Assembly: GCA_024226555.1 (NCBI GenBank)
Contig: JAAELO010000214.1
Coordinates: forward strand, 1 to 64,000
DNA from: Desulfobacterales bacterium
GTDB taxonomy: Bacteria; Desulfobacterota; Desulfobacteria; Desulfobacterales; JAAELO01
Reading direction: 5' to 3'
Length of the DNA stretch: 64,000 bases
A program made the position numbers and the translations under genes. Position 1 is the stretch's first letter, and every line of letters begins with the position of its first letter. Under the pieces are notes generated by a model. That model was not told where the DNA came from and ran no database searches. It worked only from the letters and a program-made list of their open reading frames with translations. Shown here piece after piece: positions 18,103 to 28,759 of the stretch.

Positions 18103-18124
18103 AATCCTAAATGGAATGTAAAAA

Positions 18125-18161
18125 AAAAGATTCTTAATATTTTAATACTAAGAATCTTTTT
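18125..18161 (-). terminator. Terminator-like hairpin between pal and cpoB
   Basis: On the minus strand AAAAGATTCTTAGTAT pairs with ATATTAAGAATCTTTT, followed by a T-run, 19 bases after the pal stop. It should reduce read-through into cpoB-ruvCAB, or stabilise the pal mRNA end. Confidence 0.75.
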
Positions 18162-18179
18162 ATGTTAGTTAATCAAATT

Positions 18180-18788
18180 TTATTTCTGCTCGAAGTATGC
18201 TCTTCTGTTTTTAACCCACTCTTCTGCAGTACCGGCTTTAGTAGCTTGTTCTTCACCAAAGCTTACAGTTGTTATTCTTGAAGAGTCTATCCCCATATTG
18301 ATTAAAAACTCCTTCGTTCTGTCAGCCCTTTTTTGACCAAGTGCAATGTTGTATTCCGTTGTCCCTCTCTCATCACAGTGTCCCTGGATTTCAACATTAA
18401 TATCTGTCTCCTCTGTGAGCCAGTCATATTTTTTCTTTAAAGCATCCTGAGCATCGCCGGTTAATACAAAACTATCAAATTCAAAATAGATGTTTTTAAT
18501 ATCAACACCAACTTTTTTCTTCTCAGCCTTATTTATATCTTTAGTTACTTTATCTTCTACTTCTTTTTTTACTTTTTTAGGCTCTTCTTTTTTAGGTTCG
18601 TCTTTTTTGACTACATCTTTCTTTTCTGTTTTATTCTCATCTTTTTTAACTTCATCTTTCTTAGGCTCATCTTTTTTTTGTTCAACCTGTATATTATCAT
18701 CCTCAGTGGTTGATTTTGTACCACACGAAACAAAAAATACCATAGAAACTATAATTATTATTGATAAAAGTCTAATCTGCCATTTCAT
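18180..18788 (-). CDS. pal: Peptidoglycan-associated lipoprotein Pal
   Basis: The 202-residue lipoprotein has lipobox FVSC (C22), a lysine/aspartate/glutamate-rich linker of about 60 residues (repeats of KKDEPKKDE type) and a C-terminal OmpA-like domain. That domain carries the peptidoglycan-binding residues in VEIQGHCDERGTTEYN and GQKRADRTKEFL. Pal anchors the outer membrane to the wall and binds TolB. The long charged linker is unusual compared with enterobacterial Pal and may span a wider periplasm. It is last in tolQRAB-pal. Confidence 0.95.
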   Translation of the reverse strand: MKWQIRLLSIIIIVSMVFFVSCGTKSTTEDDNIQVEQKKDEPKKDEVKKDENKTEKKDVVKKDEPKKEEPKKVKKEVEDKVTKDINKAEKKKVGVDIKNIYFEFDSFVLTGDAQDALKKKYDWLTEETDINVEIQGHCDERGTTEYNIALGQKRADRTKEFLINMGIDSSRITTVSFGEEQATKAGTAEEWVKNRRAYFEQK

Positions 18789-19019
18789 ATTTATTTTTCT
18801 CCTTATGAAAAAAATTATTCAAATATTATCACTATTACTTATTTATTTTTTGCCACAAATTCAACAGAATTAATGTAAAATAGATCACAAAAGATTAATT
18901 TAAAAATGGAATATTCATATTATGTTTATGATTTCTAATAGTTTAAAGGGTATTTTAACATTTTTTTTCAAAAAAGAAAAATATTGTTATCAATAACCTC
19001 AAAAAAAAATCAATAAACT

Positions 19020-20321
19020 TTATTTAATATTCCCGGACCAAAAAGGACTTGTCTGTTTACCCTCCATTTCAAGCAGCCTTCTCTGATCTGTACCAAACAA
19101 GGTCATAATATAGATTTTATCGACTCCTTCACGTCTTGATGAAAAAACAATGTGTGTTCCATCCGGAGACCATGAAGGAGACTCATTATCACCTGTTGTT
19201 GTGAGCATTACTGGCTCTTCACCATTTAATTCAGTCATAAAAATATCTATTTTGCCTTTTGCCATGCTTGAATAAATTATTTTATCGCCAGTTGGTGACC
19301 ATTTTGGTGATGTATTGTATCTTCCAAAGTAAGTTAACCTCCTTACACTTTTATCTTCAAAGTTTTTAATGAAAATTTGAGGCATTCCGGATCGATTTGA
19401 CACAAAAGCCATTCTTTTTCCGTCAGGTGAAAAAGTTGGTGATAAATCTATACCCCATTTGCTCCATTTTTTGGTCAGCCTTTTTACGATCCTGCCATTT
19501 GTATTAATAAGATATATGCCCTGATCATTTGTATATGAAAGTGAAGCGGCAAGTTTTTTCTGATTGGGAAGCCATGCAGGTGTTATGTTAACACCTTTTT
19601 TAGAGACAGTAAAACCAGTATTGTTTTTCAAATTTCTTATGTAAAGATCTGGTTTGCCTTTTATATAGGATGTGTATGCTATCCACCTGCCATCTATTGA
19701 CATTGCTGGTGTTAATGTTATCGATTTATGGTTTGTTATCTGTTTTATATTTTTACCATCAAAATCGCAGGTATAAACCTCTTTATGACCTGTAACCTTT
19801 GAAACAAAAGCTATTTTGCTGTTAAAAAACCCATCTTTCCCAGTAAGATATTTAACGACGTTAGTTGCAAACCTTCTAACAATATTCCTTTTTTCCGTAT
19901 AATAACTCTTGTAAATTTTTCCAAGCAGTCTTTTTTCTCTAACCACATCAAATAGTCTGAATTCAATTCTAAGAACTTTACTTTTATTGATAGAAAAACC
20001 ACAGGTTATAAAAAGCTCATAACCTTTTTCCCTGAGCTTTTTAAAATTCAGATCTTTAATGAGTACACCATTAATCTTTTCACCGGGTAACTTATCAATT
20101 TTGAAGTAGTTGGTGAAAGCAAGTGTTTCGGAAAGAAGATCTGACACAGAACTATCTTCAATCAGTGAGCCTCCCGATATAACAGCGGAGGATGGTATAC
20201 CAATGGGTATTTTATTAAGATATGGATTTTTTATCTCTATGTATTCATAATCAGTTGCATAAACACTATGAAGAATCAGAAAGAATATTAACATTACAAA
20301 TAAGTTTATTTTTTTTAACAT
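19020..20321 (-). CDS. tolB: Periplasmic translocation protein TolB
   Basis: The 433-residue protein has a signal peptide (FVMLIFFLILHSVYA), an N-terminal alpha/beta domain and a six-bladed WD40-like beta propeller. The repeats are typical, for example SPTFSPDGKRMAFVSNRSG, SPKWSPTGDKIIYSS and SPSWSPDGTHIVFSSRREG. TolB binds Pal and TolA in the periplasm. The 48-base gap to tolA and 231-base AT-rich gap to pal contain no other gene. Confidence 0.95.
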   Translation of the reverse strand: MLKKINLFVMLIFFLILHSVYATDYEYIEIKNPYLNKIPIGIPSSAVISGGSLIEDSSVSDLLSETLAFTNYFKIDKLPGEKINGVLIKDLNFKKLREKGYELFITCGFSINKSKVLRIEFRLFDVVREKRLLGKIYKSYYTEKRNIVRRFATNVVKYLTGKDGFFNSKIAFVSKVTGHKEVYTCDFDGKNIKQITNHKSITLTPAMSIDGRWIAYTSYIKGKPDLYIRNLKNNTGFTVSKKGVNITPAWLPNQKKLAASLSYTNDQGIYLINTNGRIVKRLTKKWSKWGIDLSPTFSPDGKRMAFVSNRSGMPQIFIKNFEDKSVRRLTYFGRYNTSPKWSPTGDKIIYSSMAKGKIDIFMTELNGEEPVMLTTTGDNESPSWSPDGTHIVFSSRREGVDKIYIMTLFGTDQRRLLEMEGKQTSPFWSGNIK

Positions 20322-20369
20322 AGCAAAAAATCCAGTCTATTAATTTTAAATACTAATTATCAGAGTAGC

Positions 20370-21245
20370 TTACTTAATTCCAGTAGGCGTAAACTTTAAT
20401 GGTATCAATATATAATTTTCAGAAATATTTTTAGGATGGGGAGAAACAGGGTTTGATTTAATAATCGCCTTATAAGCAGATTCATTTAAATAATCATCAT
20501 CTGATTCTTTTTCAAAATTAATATCTTTTATAGACCCATCCGGCATAACCTTAAAAACAATTAGGGTTTCAAGGGATTTTAATTGTTTAGATATCTGCTT
20601 ATTATAGCTCCAGTTTTTTTCAATTATGAGAGCAATATGGTTTTGGTACTCCTTTATTCTTTCTGCCCTGATTTTCCCCAGAGCTTTTGCTTTATTAGAG
20701 ATCTCAGTTTCACGGATTATACTCTCTTTCTTTACAGTTTTTCTAAGGCGTTTATATACATCATCAAGTTTATTATCTTTACTAAGTTTAGACAGTAACC
20801 TATCCCTTGCCTTCTTCAGTTTTTCATCCGGAGTCAGACCATTTTTTAAACCATTTGTATTTTCAACTTTTTTCTTTTTTTTGTTTGTTTTCTTTTTAAC
20901 ACTTTTTTTGTTTTTCTTTAAATTAACTACATTCTTTTTCTTTTTTACTATTATTTTCTTCTTTTTGATTTTTCTTTTAATTTTTTTCTTAACTTTCTTT
21001 TTAATTACACTCTTTTTCTTCTTTATGATCTTTTTTCTTACAATACTCTTTTTTTTGATCACAGGCTTTGCAAATGTTTTAAGGTTAACATTTATTGAAG
21101 GAGGAAGCTTTACCCTTTCAGCTGCCTGAAAAGGGGACTGTATAAAGATAAAGAAAAGTGCAATGTGTGTAATTGCTGAAAACATGAAAAACTTTAAAAA
21201 AGTCTTTTTTGTTTCATCCTCATTTTTTTGGCTATTATCCTGCAT
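20370..21245 (-). CDS. tolA: TolA-like energy-transducing protein (TonB C-terminal domain)
   Basis: The 291-residue protein has one N-terminal membrane span (about 20-38, FFMFSAITHIALFFIFIQS), a very lysine-rich linker (about 60-130, with runs such as KKKIKRKIKKKK) and a C-terminal TonB/TolA domain (about 200-291; LIVFKVMPDGSIKDINFEKES and YKAIIKSNPVSPHP). It links the TolQR motor to TolB-Pal. The poly-lysine linker replaces the alanine/lysine helix of Escherichia coli TolA. It starts 7 bases after tolR. Position in the operon favours TolA over a TonB function. Confidence 0.85.
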   Translation of the reverse strand: MQDNSQKNEDETKKTFLKFFMFSAITHIALFFIFIQSPFQAAERVKLPPSINVNLKTFAKPVIKKKSIVRKKIIKKKKSVIKKKVKKKIKRKIKKKKIIVKKKKNVVNLKKNKKSVKKKTNKKKKKVENTNGLKNGLTPDEKLKKARDRLLSKLSKDNKLDDVYKRLRKTVKKESIIRETEISNKAKALGKIRAERIKEYQNHIALIIEKNWSYNKQISKQLKSLETLIVFKVMPDGSIKDINFEKESDDDYLNESAYKAIIKSNPVSPHPKNISENYILIPLKFTPTGIK

Positions 21246-21252
21246 TGAATAC

Positions 21253-21663
21253 TTACTTTTCTTCTATTGGTTCTGTGATCATACCAAGGTTCTCAACACC
21301 AGAGGCCTTTATTTCAGACATAACTTTTGCAACCATGCCATAGGTGATATCTTTATCAGCTTTCAAAAAAACCTTACGTCCTGGTTGCGCTTTCATAATT
21401 CTTCGGACTTTTTCCTTAAGGTAACTAAAGGAGATTACAATATCATCGATATATATTATATTCTCTTTATCAATGGAAAGTATTAAAGGATCGTCATCGG
21501 TTGAAAGTGCTGATGAATTAGCTTCTGGAAGGGCAACATCAACACCTTGTGTCATCATAGGAGCTGTAACCATAAATATTATCAGAAGAACCAGCATAAC
21601 ATCAACAAATGGGGTTACATTAATATCTGAAAGCAGTGAATCATTTGAACTTCCACTATTCAT
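21253..21663 (-). CDS. tolR: TolR (ExbD-type) proton-channel protein
   Basis: This ExbD/TolR protein has one N-terminal span containing the proton-conducting aspartate in INVTPFVDVMLVLLIIFMV, and a periplasmic domain ending GMITEP. ATG at 21663 is preferred over 21699 because AGGAC lies just upstream, the overlap with tolQ then shrinks to 8 bases, and the protein starts MNSGSSND as expected. With TolQ it forms the proton-driven motor. Confidence 0.92.
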   Translation of the reverse strand: MNSGSSNDSLLSDINVTPFVDVMLVLLIIFMVTAPMMTQGVDVALPEANSSALSTDDDPLILSIDKENIIYIDDIVISFSYLKEKVRRIMKAQPGRKVFLKADKDITYGMVAKVMSEIKASGVENLGMITEPIEEK

Positions 21664-22357
21664 TGTTTTGTCCTTTTTTACGGAAAACGTCCCTTTCAAC
21701 TATGTTAAGAAAATCGGCAGAGAAAATTTCCAGCTCTGAGTCCATTATTTTTATTTTGTTAGCAAAATAATTATAGCCAATAACGGCAGGTATAGCCACG
21801 GCAAGTCCTGCAGCTGTTGCGACAAGAGCTTCCGATATACCCGGTGCAACCACAGCTAAACTTGCAGACCCTCCTTTTCCTATACCCTGAAATGAATCCA
21901 TAATACCCCACACAGTCCCAAACAAACCTATAAAAGGGGTTGTATTACCAGCTGTTGCAAGAAAAGGAATCATTTGTGAAAATCTTGTCAGCTCTGTATT
22001 TATTGATCTCCTCAGAGATCTTTCTACATTTTCTGTACCCGAAAGGTTAGAACCAATTGACGCAGAACCGGATTGATGAACTTTTTTAAGTTCAGTATAT
22101 CCGTTTCTATATATTCTTGCCACAGGACTATTTGGATAATTTTTTGCTTTTGTATTTGCTTCAGACAGATTTTTACTTCTCCAGAAGATCTCTGTGAACT
22201 GTTCTGATTCTTTTGATGATTTCCTTATGTAAAGCAATTTAATTACCATTATTGCCCAGGATGCTATAGAAAATACCAGTAGTAATAAAAGGATTGATTT
22301 AACCATTATTCCTGCACCACTGATCATCTCAATTATACTTATTGTTTGTACTGTCAT
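21656..22357 (-). CDS. tolQ: TolQ (ExbB/MotA-type) proton-channel protein
   Basis: The 233-residue protein has three hydrophobic spans and the MotA/TolQ/ExbB blocks FLATAGNTTPFIGLFGTVWG and APGISEALVATAAGLAVAIPAVIGYN. It forms the TolQR motor. It is the first gene of the tol-pal block, and its promoter should lie in 22358-22406, ahead of an element copy. Confidence 0.95.
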   Translation of the reverse strand: MTVQTISIIEMISGAGIMVKSILLLLLVFSIASWAIMVIKLLYIRKSSKESEQFTEIFWRSKNLSEANTKAKNYPNSPVARIYRNGYTELKKVHQSGSASIGSNLSGTENVERSLRRSINTELTRFSQMIPFLATAGNTTPFIGLFGTVWGIMDSFQGIGKGGSASLAVVAPGISEALVATAAGLAVAIPAVIGYNYFANKIKIMDSELEIFSADFLNIVERDVFRKKGQNNE

Positions 22358-22406
22358 TACGTAACTCCAGAATTTGTTTTGTTCAGCTCTTTCATTAAGC
22401 TTTTTA

Positions 22407-22550
22407 ACAACCTAATAACTGTCTTTTGATCGAATTACTGCATTTTTCTAAAAAAAAGAACCCTAAAGCCGATTATTTTTTTCTCATGCCTTGTATCTTA
22501 TAAAATTTTATAAGAGTTTCAATCAAAATCTTAATTATTAATAGGCTATT
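22407..22550. mobile_element. MITE-like element between tolQ and groEL (diverged)
   Basis: The inner left end (CCTAATAACTG, then TTTTGATCGAATTACTG) and inner right end (CAATCAAAATCTTAATTATT) are clear. The terminal GGGAA bases are lost and no duplication remains. It accounts for most of the 405-base gap between tolQ and groEL; the rest holds the groEL terminator. Confidence 0.65.
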
Positions 22551-22697
22551 TGATATTATTCAAACACATATTTTGTAACAGATTGTCAGATCTAAATAAA
22601 AAAAATGTAAAAAAGTTGTAAAACTCTATTTTGAAAATTTTATATTAGAGGGAAAGAGGTGTCAAGAAAACTACTGATTGAAATAATATTCTAATAA

Positions 22698-22731
22698 AAA
22701 AAAGCTCCATGAAAAATTCATGGAGCCTTTT
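22698..22731 (-). terminator. Terminator of groESL
   Basis: On the minus strand a 10-bp stem (GCTCCATGAA type, 704-713 with 717-726) has a 3-base loop and an A/T-rich flank with a T-run. It lies 32 bases after the groEL stop. Confidence 0.85.
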
Positions 22732-22762
22732 ATTATTTTAGAGCTGATTTGGGATGGATGAT

Positions 22763-24412
<1,650 letters not shown>

Positions 24413-24462
24413 CTATTTGATCTCCATTTATTTTCGTAAAATATTTATTAAAAAAGTTCTGA

Positions 24463-24753
24463 CTACCCTTCGATAACTCCAAGTACATCATCCTGACTCA
24501 TGATTAGGAATTCTTCACCATCGATTTTCACTTCAGTTCCACTGTATTTACTGAAAAGAACATGGTCGCCTTCTTTTAGTTCAAGAGGCATTACTTTTCC
24601 ATCATCAAGAACTTTACCGTTACCTGTTGCCGCGATTCTTCCCTCTGCAGGTTTTTCCTTAGCAGTATCTGGAATGATGATTCCGCCTTTAGTTGTGTTT
24701 TCTTCTTCAAGACGTTTAACAAGTATTCTGTCCTGTAATGGTCTTAGTTTCAT
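24463..24753 (-). CDS. groES: Co-chaperonin GroES
   Basis: The 96-residue protein starts [17 protein letters not shown] and has the mobile loop [21 protein letters not shown] and the end [18 protein letters not shown] lies just before the ATG. The 146-base upstream gap shows no HrcA/CIRCE inverted repeat (TTAGCACTC type), so control by another heat-shock mechanism is likely. Confidence 0.99.
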   Translation of the reverse strand: MKLRPLQDRILVKRLEEENTTKGGIIIPDTAKEKPAEGRIAATGNGKVLDDGKVMPLELKEGDHVLFSKYSGTEVKIDGEEFLIMSQDDVLGVIEG

Positions 24754-24899
24754 AGCGCTCCTTCTCCAATTTTACTTTTTAAGTTGTTATTTGTTTCTTC
24801 TTAAAGAATTTTAAAAAAAAATAACCATACAATTTTTTTTGTAAAGGATGTTAAATATATTTTTTAAAACAAGTTTTATTGCTATTAAATGTAACCAAT

Positions 24900-25184
24900 T
24901 TAAGCAGAAACACTTTCCTTCTTAGATGCTGTTTTTGCAGGTTTTTTATCAGTTTTAGCTACATTTTTTGTATCACTTGTTTTCGATTTGCCTGAACTGT
25001 CTGAACTTTTTCCATAAGTATCTGCATACCAACCACCACCTTTAAGATGGAAGGTGCTTTGTGACATTATTTTTTTTAATTTACCATCACATTTTTCGCA
25101 ATCAGTAAGCGGTTTATCACTGATTTTTTGTACAGCTTCAATAACCACACCGCAATCAGAACATTCATATTCGTAAATAGGCAT
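24900..25184 (-). CDS. FmdB-family zinc-ribbon protein
   Basis: The 94-residue protein starts PIYEYECSDCGVVIEA and has two CxxC pairs (C7/C10 and C29/C32, CEKC). It then has a low-complexity Ser/Lys/Thr tail with KPAKTASKKE. Members of the FmdB/CxxC_CxxC_SSSS family are small putative regulatory proteins common beside groES in deltaproteobacteria-like genomes. The zinc-binding part is typical; the exact role is not known. Confidence 0.85.
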   Translation of the reverse strand: MPIYEYECSDCGVVIEAVQKISDKPLTDCEKCDGKLKKIMSQSTFHLKGGGWYADTYGKSSDSSGKSKTSDTKNVAKTDKKPAKTASKKESVSA

Positions 25185-25525
25185 ATTTAAACTCCCTTAG
25201 ATCCAAACTTAAAAGATTGATTATATTGATTAATCAAATCTTTTTTTCTATTAAAACTATGATAAAATAGTTCATGTTTCAAAGTTGTCAAGTCTTTGAG
25301 TTGAATCTGAAATAAAAAAAGTGTTTAATTTTATATTTGTAAATGTTGCTTTTTATATTTTATAAAGATAAATCATAAAAAATTAAAAAAATCATAGTAT
25401 TGCAATTCTTAAAATTATCATGTATAAGATATTGTTCTTGTCTTATAATATAGTTGTGAAAATCTAACAATATTTTAAGCTTTTAAAATGATTAGGTTTT
25501 TTTGTTTCAAATGGTATTAAACAGT

Positions 25526-25554
25526 TTGGACTTAATTACTAAAAATGATATATT
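25526..25554 (+). promoter_or_regulatory. Sigma-70 type promoter for the bS22-like gene
   Basis: TTGGAC (25526-25531) and TATATT (25549-25554) are separated by 17 bases. The predicted start of transcription is near 25561, which leaves about 32 untranslated bases containing GGAGGTGGG. Confidence 0.65.
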
Positions 25555-25592
25555 AAAATATAAATAAACAATAATTTACGGAGGTGGGTCTT

Positions 25593-25691
25593 TTGGGTAG
25601 CGTTATTAAAAAACGAAGAAAAAAAATGAGAAAGCATAAGCACAGAAAGCTATTAGCCCGTACGAGACATCAGAGAAGAAAAGGTAAATAA
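25593..25691 (+). CDS. bS22-like small ribosomal protein (AURKAIP1/COX24 domain)
   Basis: A 32-residue, very basic protein reads GSVIKKRRKKMRKHKHRKLL, then ARTRHQRRKGK. It closely follows the mycobacterial ribosomal protein bS22 and the AURKAIP1/COX24 C-terminal motif (GSV-KKRRKRM-KKKHRKLLRKTR-QRR). The start is TTG at 25593, 6-8 bases after a strong GGAGGTGG. A promoter (25526-25554) and a terminator (25715-25749) frame it as a single-gene unit. Such genes are easily missed because of their size and non-ATG start. Confidence 0.88.
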   Translation: MGSVIKKRRKKMRKHKHRKLLARTRHQRRKGK

Positions 25692-25714
25692 TTCTCTTTA
25701 AATATACGATTTTC

Positions 25715-25749
25715 AAAAAGCACCTTTTGCTATGCAACTGGTGCTTTTT
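25715..25749 (+). terminator. Terminator of the bS22-like gene
   Basis: The stem AAAAAGCACC/GGTGCTTTTT has a 15-base loop and a T-run and lies 23 bases after the stop codon. Confidence 0.85.
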
Positions 25750-25877
25750 GTGTTTCATCAAATACTTGACTACCTTATCTTAATATTTAATTCTCCATTT
25801 CGCTCATTAATTAATAGAATAATGGATATATGTTTTTATAGATAAGCAAGCGGGTGTGATTTTTCTGTTATAAATTG

Positions 25878-26054
25878 AGGGAATCTCTAATAACAAAAGT
25901 TTTTAGGTTTGTTTGACCGAAATTCTTAATTTGTTTTAAAAAAATAAAACCTTTTATAAACGAATAGGGCTCGTTATTTTTTATCAGCAGGGATTTTATA
26001 AAACTGAAAGCTTTTATAATCTGTATTTCAATCAAAATTCTAATTCATTAGAGG
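25878..26054. mobile_element. MITE-like element, standard form
   Basis: It begins GGGAATCTCTAATAAC after TTGA (25874-25877) and ends TCATTAGAGG before TTGA (26055-26058). The last five bases of the right terminus (TTCCC) appear lost. The internal core GGGCTCGTTATTTTT, TTTTATAAAACTGAAAGC and TTCAATCAAAATTC is well preserved. Confidence 0.8.
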
Positions 26055-26102
26055 TTGAAACCCTAAAGTTCATTTGTTTTTTCTAAAATTACCTCTTAAT
26101 TA

Positions 26103-26137
26103 AAAAAAATGGCGGATTTAAAAATCCACCATTTTTA
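26103..26137 (-). terminator. Terminator of hflKC
   Basis: On the minus strand AAAAATGGTGGATTT pairs with AAATCCGCCATTTT (one mismatch) and is followed by T-rich sequence, 26 bases past the hflC stop. Confidence 0.85.
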
Positions 26138-26162
26138 TGATATGTACTAATTTTTATTTAGA

Positions 26163-27101
26163 CTAATGCTTTTTTAAGTATTTAAGAAATTCAGAATCTG
26201 TTGAAAATACCATGGAGGTTTTACCATCCATTGTTTTCTTAAGAACATCCAGAGATTTCACAAAAGAATAGAATTCAGGATCTTTTGTAAAAGCATCTGC
26301 AAATATTTTAGTTGCTTTTGCATCAGCCTTACCTCTGAGAACCTGAGCTCTCTTGTAAGCAGATGAACTTATTTGTTTTAGTTCTTTACCCATTTGTGCT
26401 TTTATTTTAGAAGCTTCACCACGACCAATAGACCTGAATTGTTCAACAAATTTATTACGCTCAGCGTTCATTCTTTTATAAACTTCGTTTCTAACATCTT
26501 CCCTGTAATTAATTCGTTTAATATTAACCTCAACAAGTTCAATACCATAAACTTTCATTTTAGGTGATGCCAGATCAAGAATCTTTTTGGTAATTTCATA
26601 CCTACCAACTTCAATATTTTCAAACTCTTTATTCAGTTTTTCTGCTTCTGCTTCACCTTCAAGGTGAAATTTCATCTTTCTTTTTGTATTCCTGACAGCC
26701 TCAATCAGAGGATACATCGCAATAGCATCCTTTACAGCTGGATCAACGTTTTTGGATAAGAGATCCTTAGCTCTACCCATTGTAGTTACTTTCTTTAAAA
26801 ATAAAGCCGGATTGCTGATTTTCCATCTGGCAAATGTGTCTATCCAGATATATTTCTTGTCATAGGTTGGTATCTCTTCCTTATCACCATCCCACTCCTG
26901 CAAGTTTTTTGGGTATATATTTACCCTTTCTATAATTGGAAATTTAAAGTAAATTCCAGGCTCTTTTACAGGTTCATCTTTAATCTCTTCAAAACGAGTG
27001 ATAACAACTTGCTCTGTTTCATCAACAACATAAACTGATGAGAAGAGACCTATTAAAAATATTACTAATATTACCGGAACTAAAATTTTTGATATATTCA
27101 T
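26163..27101 (-). CDS. hflC: HflC protease-modulator protein (SPFH/band-7)
   Basis: The 312-residue protein has one N-terminal span (KILVPVILVIFLIGLFSSVYV) and an SPFH domain: VDETEQVVITRF, GIYFKFP, YIWIDTFARWKI. A C-terminal HflC block follows (FVEQFRSIGRGEASKIKAQM, RGKADAKATKIFADAF). With HflK it forms the membrane cage around the FtsH protease. It follows hflK by 10 bases. Confidence 0.95.
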   Translation of the reverse strand: MNISKILVPVILVIFLIGLFSSVYVVDETEQVVITRFEEIKDEPVKEPGIYFKFPIIERVNIYPKNLQEWDGDKEEIPTYDKKYIWIDTFARWKISNPALFLKKVTTMGRAKDLLSKNVDPAVKDAIAMYPLIEAVRNTKRKMKFHLEGEAEAEKLNKEFENIEVGRYEITKKILDLASPKMKVYGIELVEVNIKRINYREDVRNEVYKRMNAERNKFVEQFRSIGRGEASKIKAQMGKELKQISSSAYKRAQVLRGKADAKATKIFADAFTKDPEFYSFVKSLDVLKKTMDGKTSMVFSTDSEFLKYLKKH

Positions 27102-27111
27102 AAGTATGCTC

Positions 27112-28209
27112 TTATTTTAAATTCAAATTGTTTGAAAAATTCTTTTTATTGTTTAAGTTTAAAAATGGTAACATGTTTTTCTGACTGGAATCTATTATGT
27201 ATTTGTTACCTATTTTTGGGAAAATTTCCTGTATCATATCCAGATACAATCTTCTTCTGGTGATATCCTTGGCTCGTTTATACTCTCTATAAATGGCTGT
27301 AAATCTTTCAGCATCACCCTCTGCCCTGTTAACAATATCAATGGCATACCCTTCTGCATTTTTAACCACAGCTTCAGCTTTACCTCTTGCAGCAGGGATC
27401 TCTTTTTTAGCCTGCTTTTCTGCCTGCTGAATAAGGGTGTCTTTCTCTTGCCTTGCCTTATTAACATCGTTGAAGGAGGCCTGAACAGGAGGAGGAACAT
27501 TTGTTTTTCCAAGCTCAATATTGATTAACATGATTCCTGTTTTTGAATTATCAAGTTCTTTTTGAAGACTTACCTGGCAGGCATTTGCAATACTTGTCCT
27601 GTCTTTTAAAACCTCATCAATACTCCTGTCTCCAACAACTAAGCGCATTGATGACTCTGCAAGATCATTTAAAAGCCTTTCAGGATTTTTAACTTCAAAC
27701 AGATATTCCTTAGCATTTGATATTTTGTATTGTATATTCCATGGAACAAGACCAACATTGAGATCTCCAGTAAGCATTAATGTGGAATCCGTTCTATTAC
27801 TGGATGAAAGACTTCCACTTCCAAAATCAACAGTTCTTGTTTGTTCCACATTAACCTTTGTGAGTTTTTCAATACCATCGGGAAGTTTGAAATTTAAACC
27901 CGCTTCCACAGTCCTTGTATATTTTCCAAATCGTTGCACAACACCAACAGTACCTGACTTAATAGTAAAAAACATTGTGTTTCCAAAGAAAAGCAACAAC
28001 AATACTATTACAATTAAAGCCACGCCTGAAAATTTCATATTATTAAATTTTTTAAAAAACTCTTCAAGCTGAGGGGGGATATCTCCTCCTCGTCCACCAC
28101 TACCATCTCCACCACCACCCGGACCTGGGTTTGGCTTCTTTGGCTTGTTGCCGAATGTTTTCTTTTGTTTTTCCTGTTGTTCTCTAAGTTTGTCCCAATC
28201 CCAACTCAT
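27112..28209 (-). CDS. hflK: HflK protease-modulator protein (SPFH/band-7)
   Basis: The 365-residue protein begins with MSWDWDKLREQQEKQ, a glycine/proline-rich stretch (PNPGPGGGGDGSGGRGG), one span (FSGVALIVIVLLLLFFGN) and the SPFH domain (VGVVQRFGKYTRTVEAGLNFKLP). The conserved RAEGDAERFTAIYREYKRAK is near residue 300. It partners HflC in controlling FtsH. The gene's upstream side is occupied by an element copy at 28234-28387, only 24 bases from the ATG, so transcription must start in or beyond that element. Confidence 0.95.
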   Translation of the reverse strand: MSWDWDKLREQQEKQKKTFGNKPKKPNPGPGGGGDGSGGRGGDIPPQLEEFFKKFNNMKFSGVALIVIVLLLLFFGNTMFFTIKSGTVGVVQRFGKYTRTVEAGLNFKLPDGIEKLTKVNVEQTRTVDFGSGSLSSSNRTDSTLMLTGDLNVGLVPWNIQYKISNAKEYLFEVKNPERLLNDLAESSMRLVVGDRSIDEVLKDRTSIANACQVSLQKELDNSKTGIMLINIELGKTNVPPPVQASFNDVNKARQEKDTLIQQAEKQAKKEIPAARGKAEAVVKNAEGYAIDIVNRAEGDAERFTAIYREYKRAKDITRRRLYLDMIQEIFPKIGNKYIIDSSQKNMLPFLNLNNKKNFSNNLNLK

Positions 28210-28233
28210 ATTTTTTTCCTATTAAATTTTTTA

Positions 28234-28387
28234 GGGAACCTCTAATAACTGCTTTTTGACCGAATTACTTAAGTTGTTTAAAAAAACAAACAACAGAATT
28301 ATTAGAAAAAATACTTTTGTAAAATCGCCTCATTATTTTTTCAAATGCCTTGTATTTCAATCAAAATTCTAATTATTAGAGGTTCCC
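28234..28387. mobile_element. MITE-like element, standard form, cleanest copy (upstream of hflK)
   Basis: The 154-bp element has intact termini: GGGAACCTCTAATAACTG at one end and AATTATTAGAGGTTCCC at the other, flanked by perfect TTTA duplications (28230-28233 and 28388-28391). It contains no open frame. Because it lies directly before hflK, it may affect that operon's promoter. Confidence 0.88.
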
Positions 28388-28759
28388 TTTATTTATGAAT
28401 GGTAAAATATTCTTATGATAAGTTTAATAAGAACCTAAAAACAGTCATATCGATTAATAACGTTTTTTCAAAAAACTTTTATACGTACTTATGACATATT
28501 TCAATGCAAAAGTGAAACATTAGAGCTGAAAATCCTGATGGAAAGATTAATAAAACCAGCTGTTTTTATGTACTAATTACTAAATAATAAAACTGTATTT
28601 TTCTTAAATTCAGTCTAATTTCAAGTATAGAAGAGAAAAGAAAAGAAACTATTATTGTTTTTTCATACCATTTAACAGGGACTATACTCATTTCAGGGAT
28701 GTATTAAATAATAATAAAATATATCATTTCGAAAACAAAAAAATCGTTTCTTTTCTGGC
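28388..28759. other. Non-coding gap before the dciA-like gene
   Basis: I see no gene, RNA or clear repeat in this AT-rich stretch. It ends in the promoter of the dciA-like gene. Confidence 0.5.

Noticed and set aside
20626-21129. 167-residue Phe/Leu-rich plus-strand frame
   Set aside because: Antisense of the poly-lysine region of tolA (AAA read as TTT), so a composition artefact.
24754-24899. HrcA/CIRCE operator upstream of groES
   Set aside because: No TTAGCACTC-N9-GAGTGCTAA inverted repeat is present in the gap.
28234-28387. The elements as ordinary terminators or attenuators
   Set aside because: Perfect 4-base duplications, variable interiors and the insertion into flavodoxin fit transposition better, though some copies may function as hairpins.
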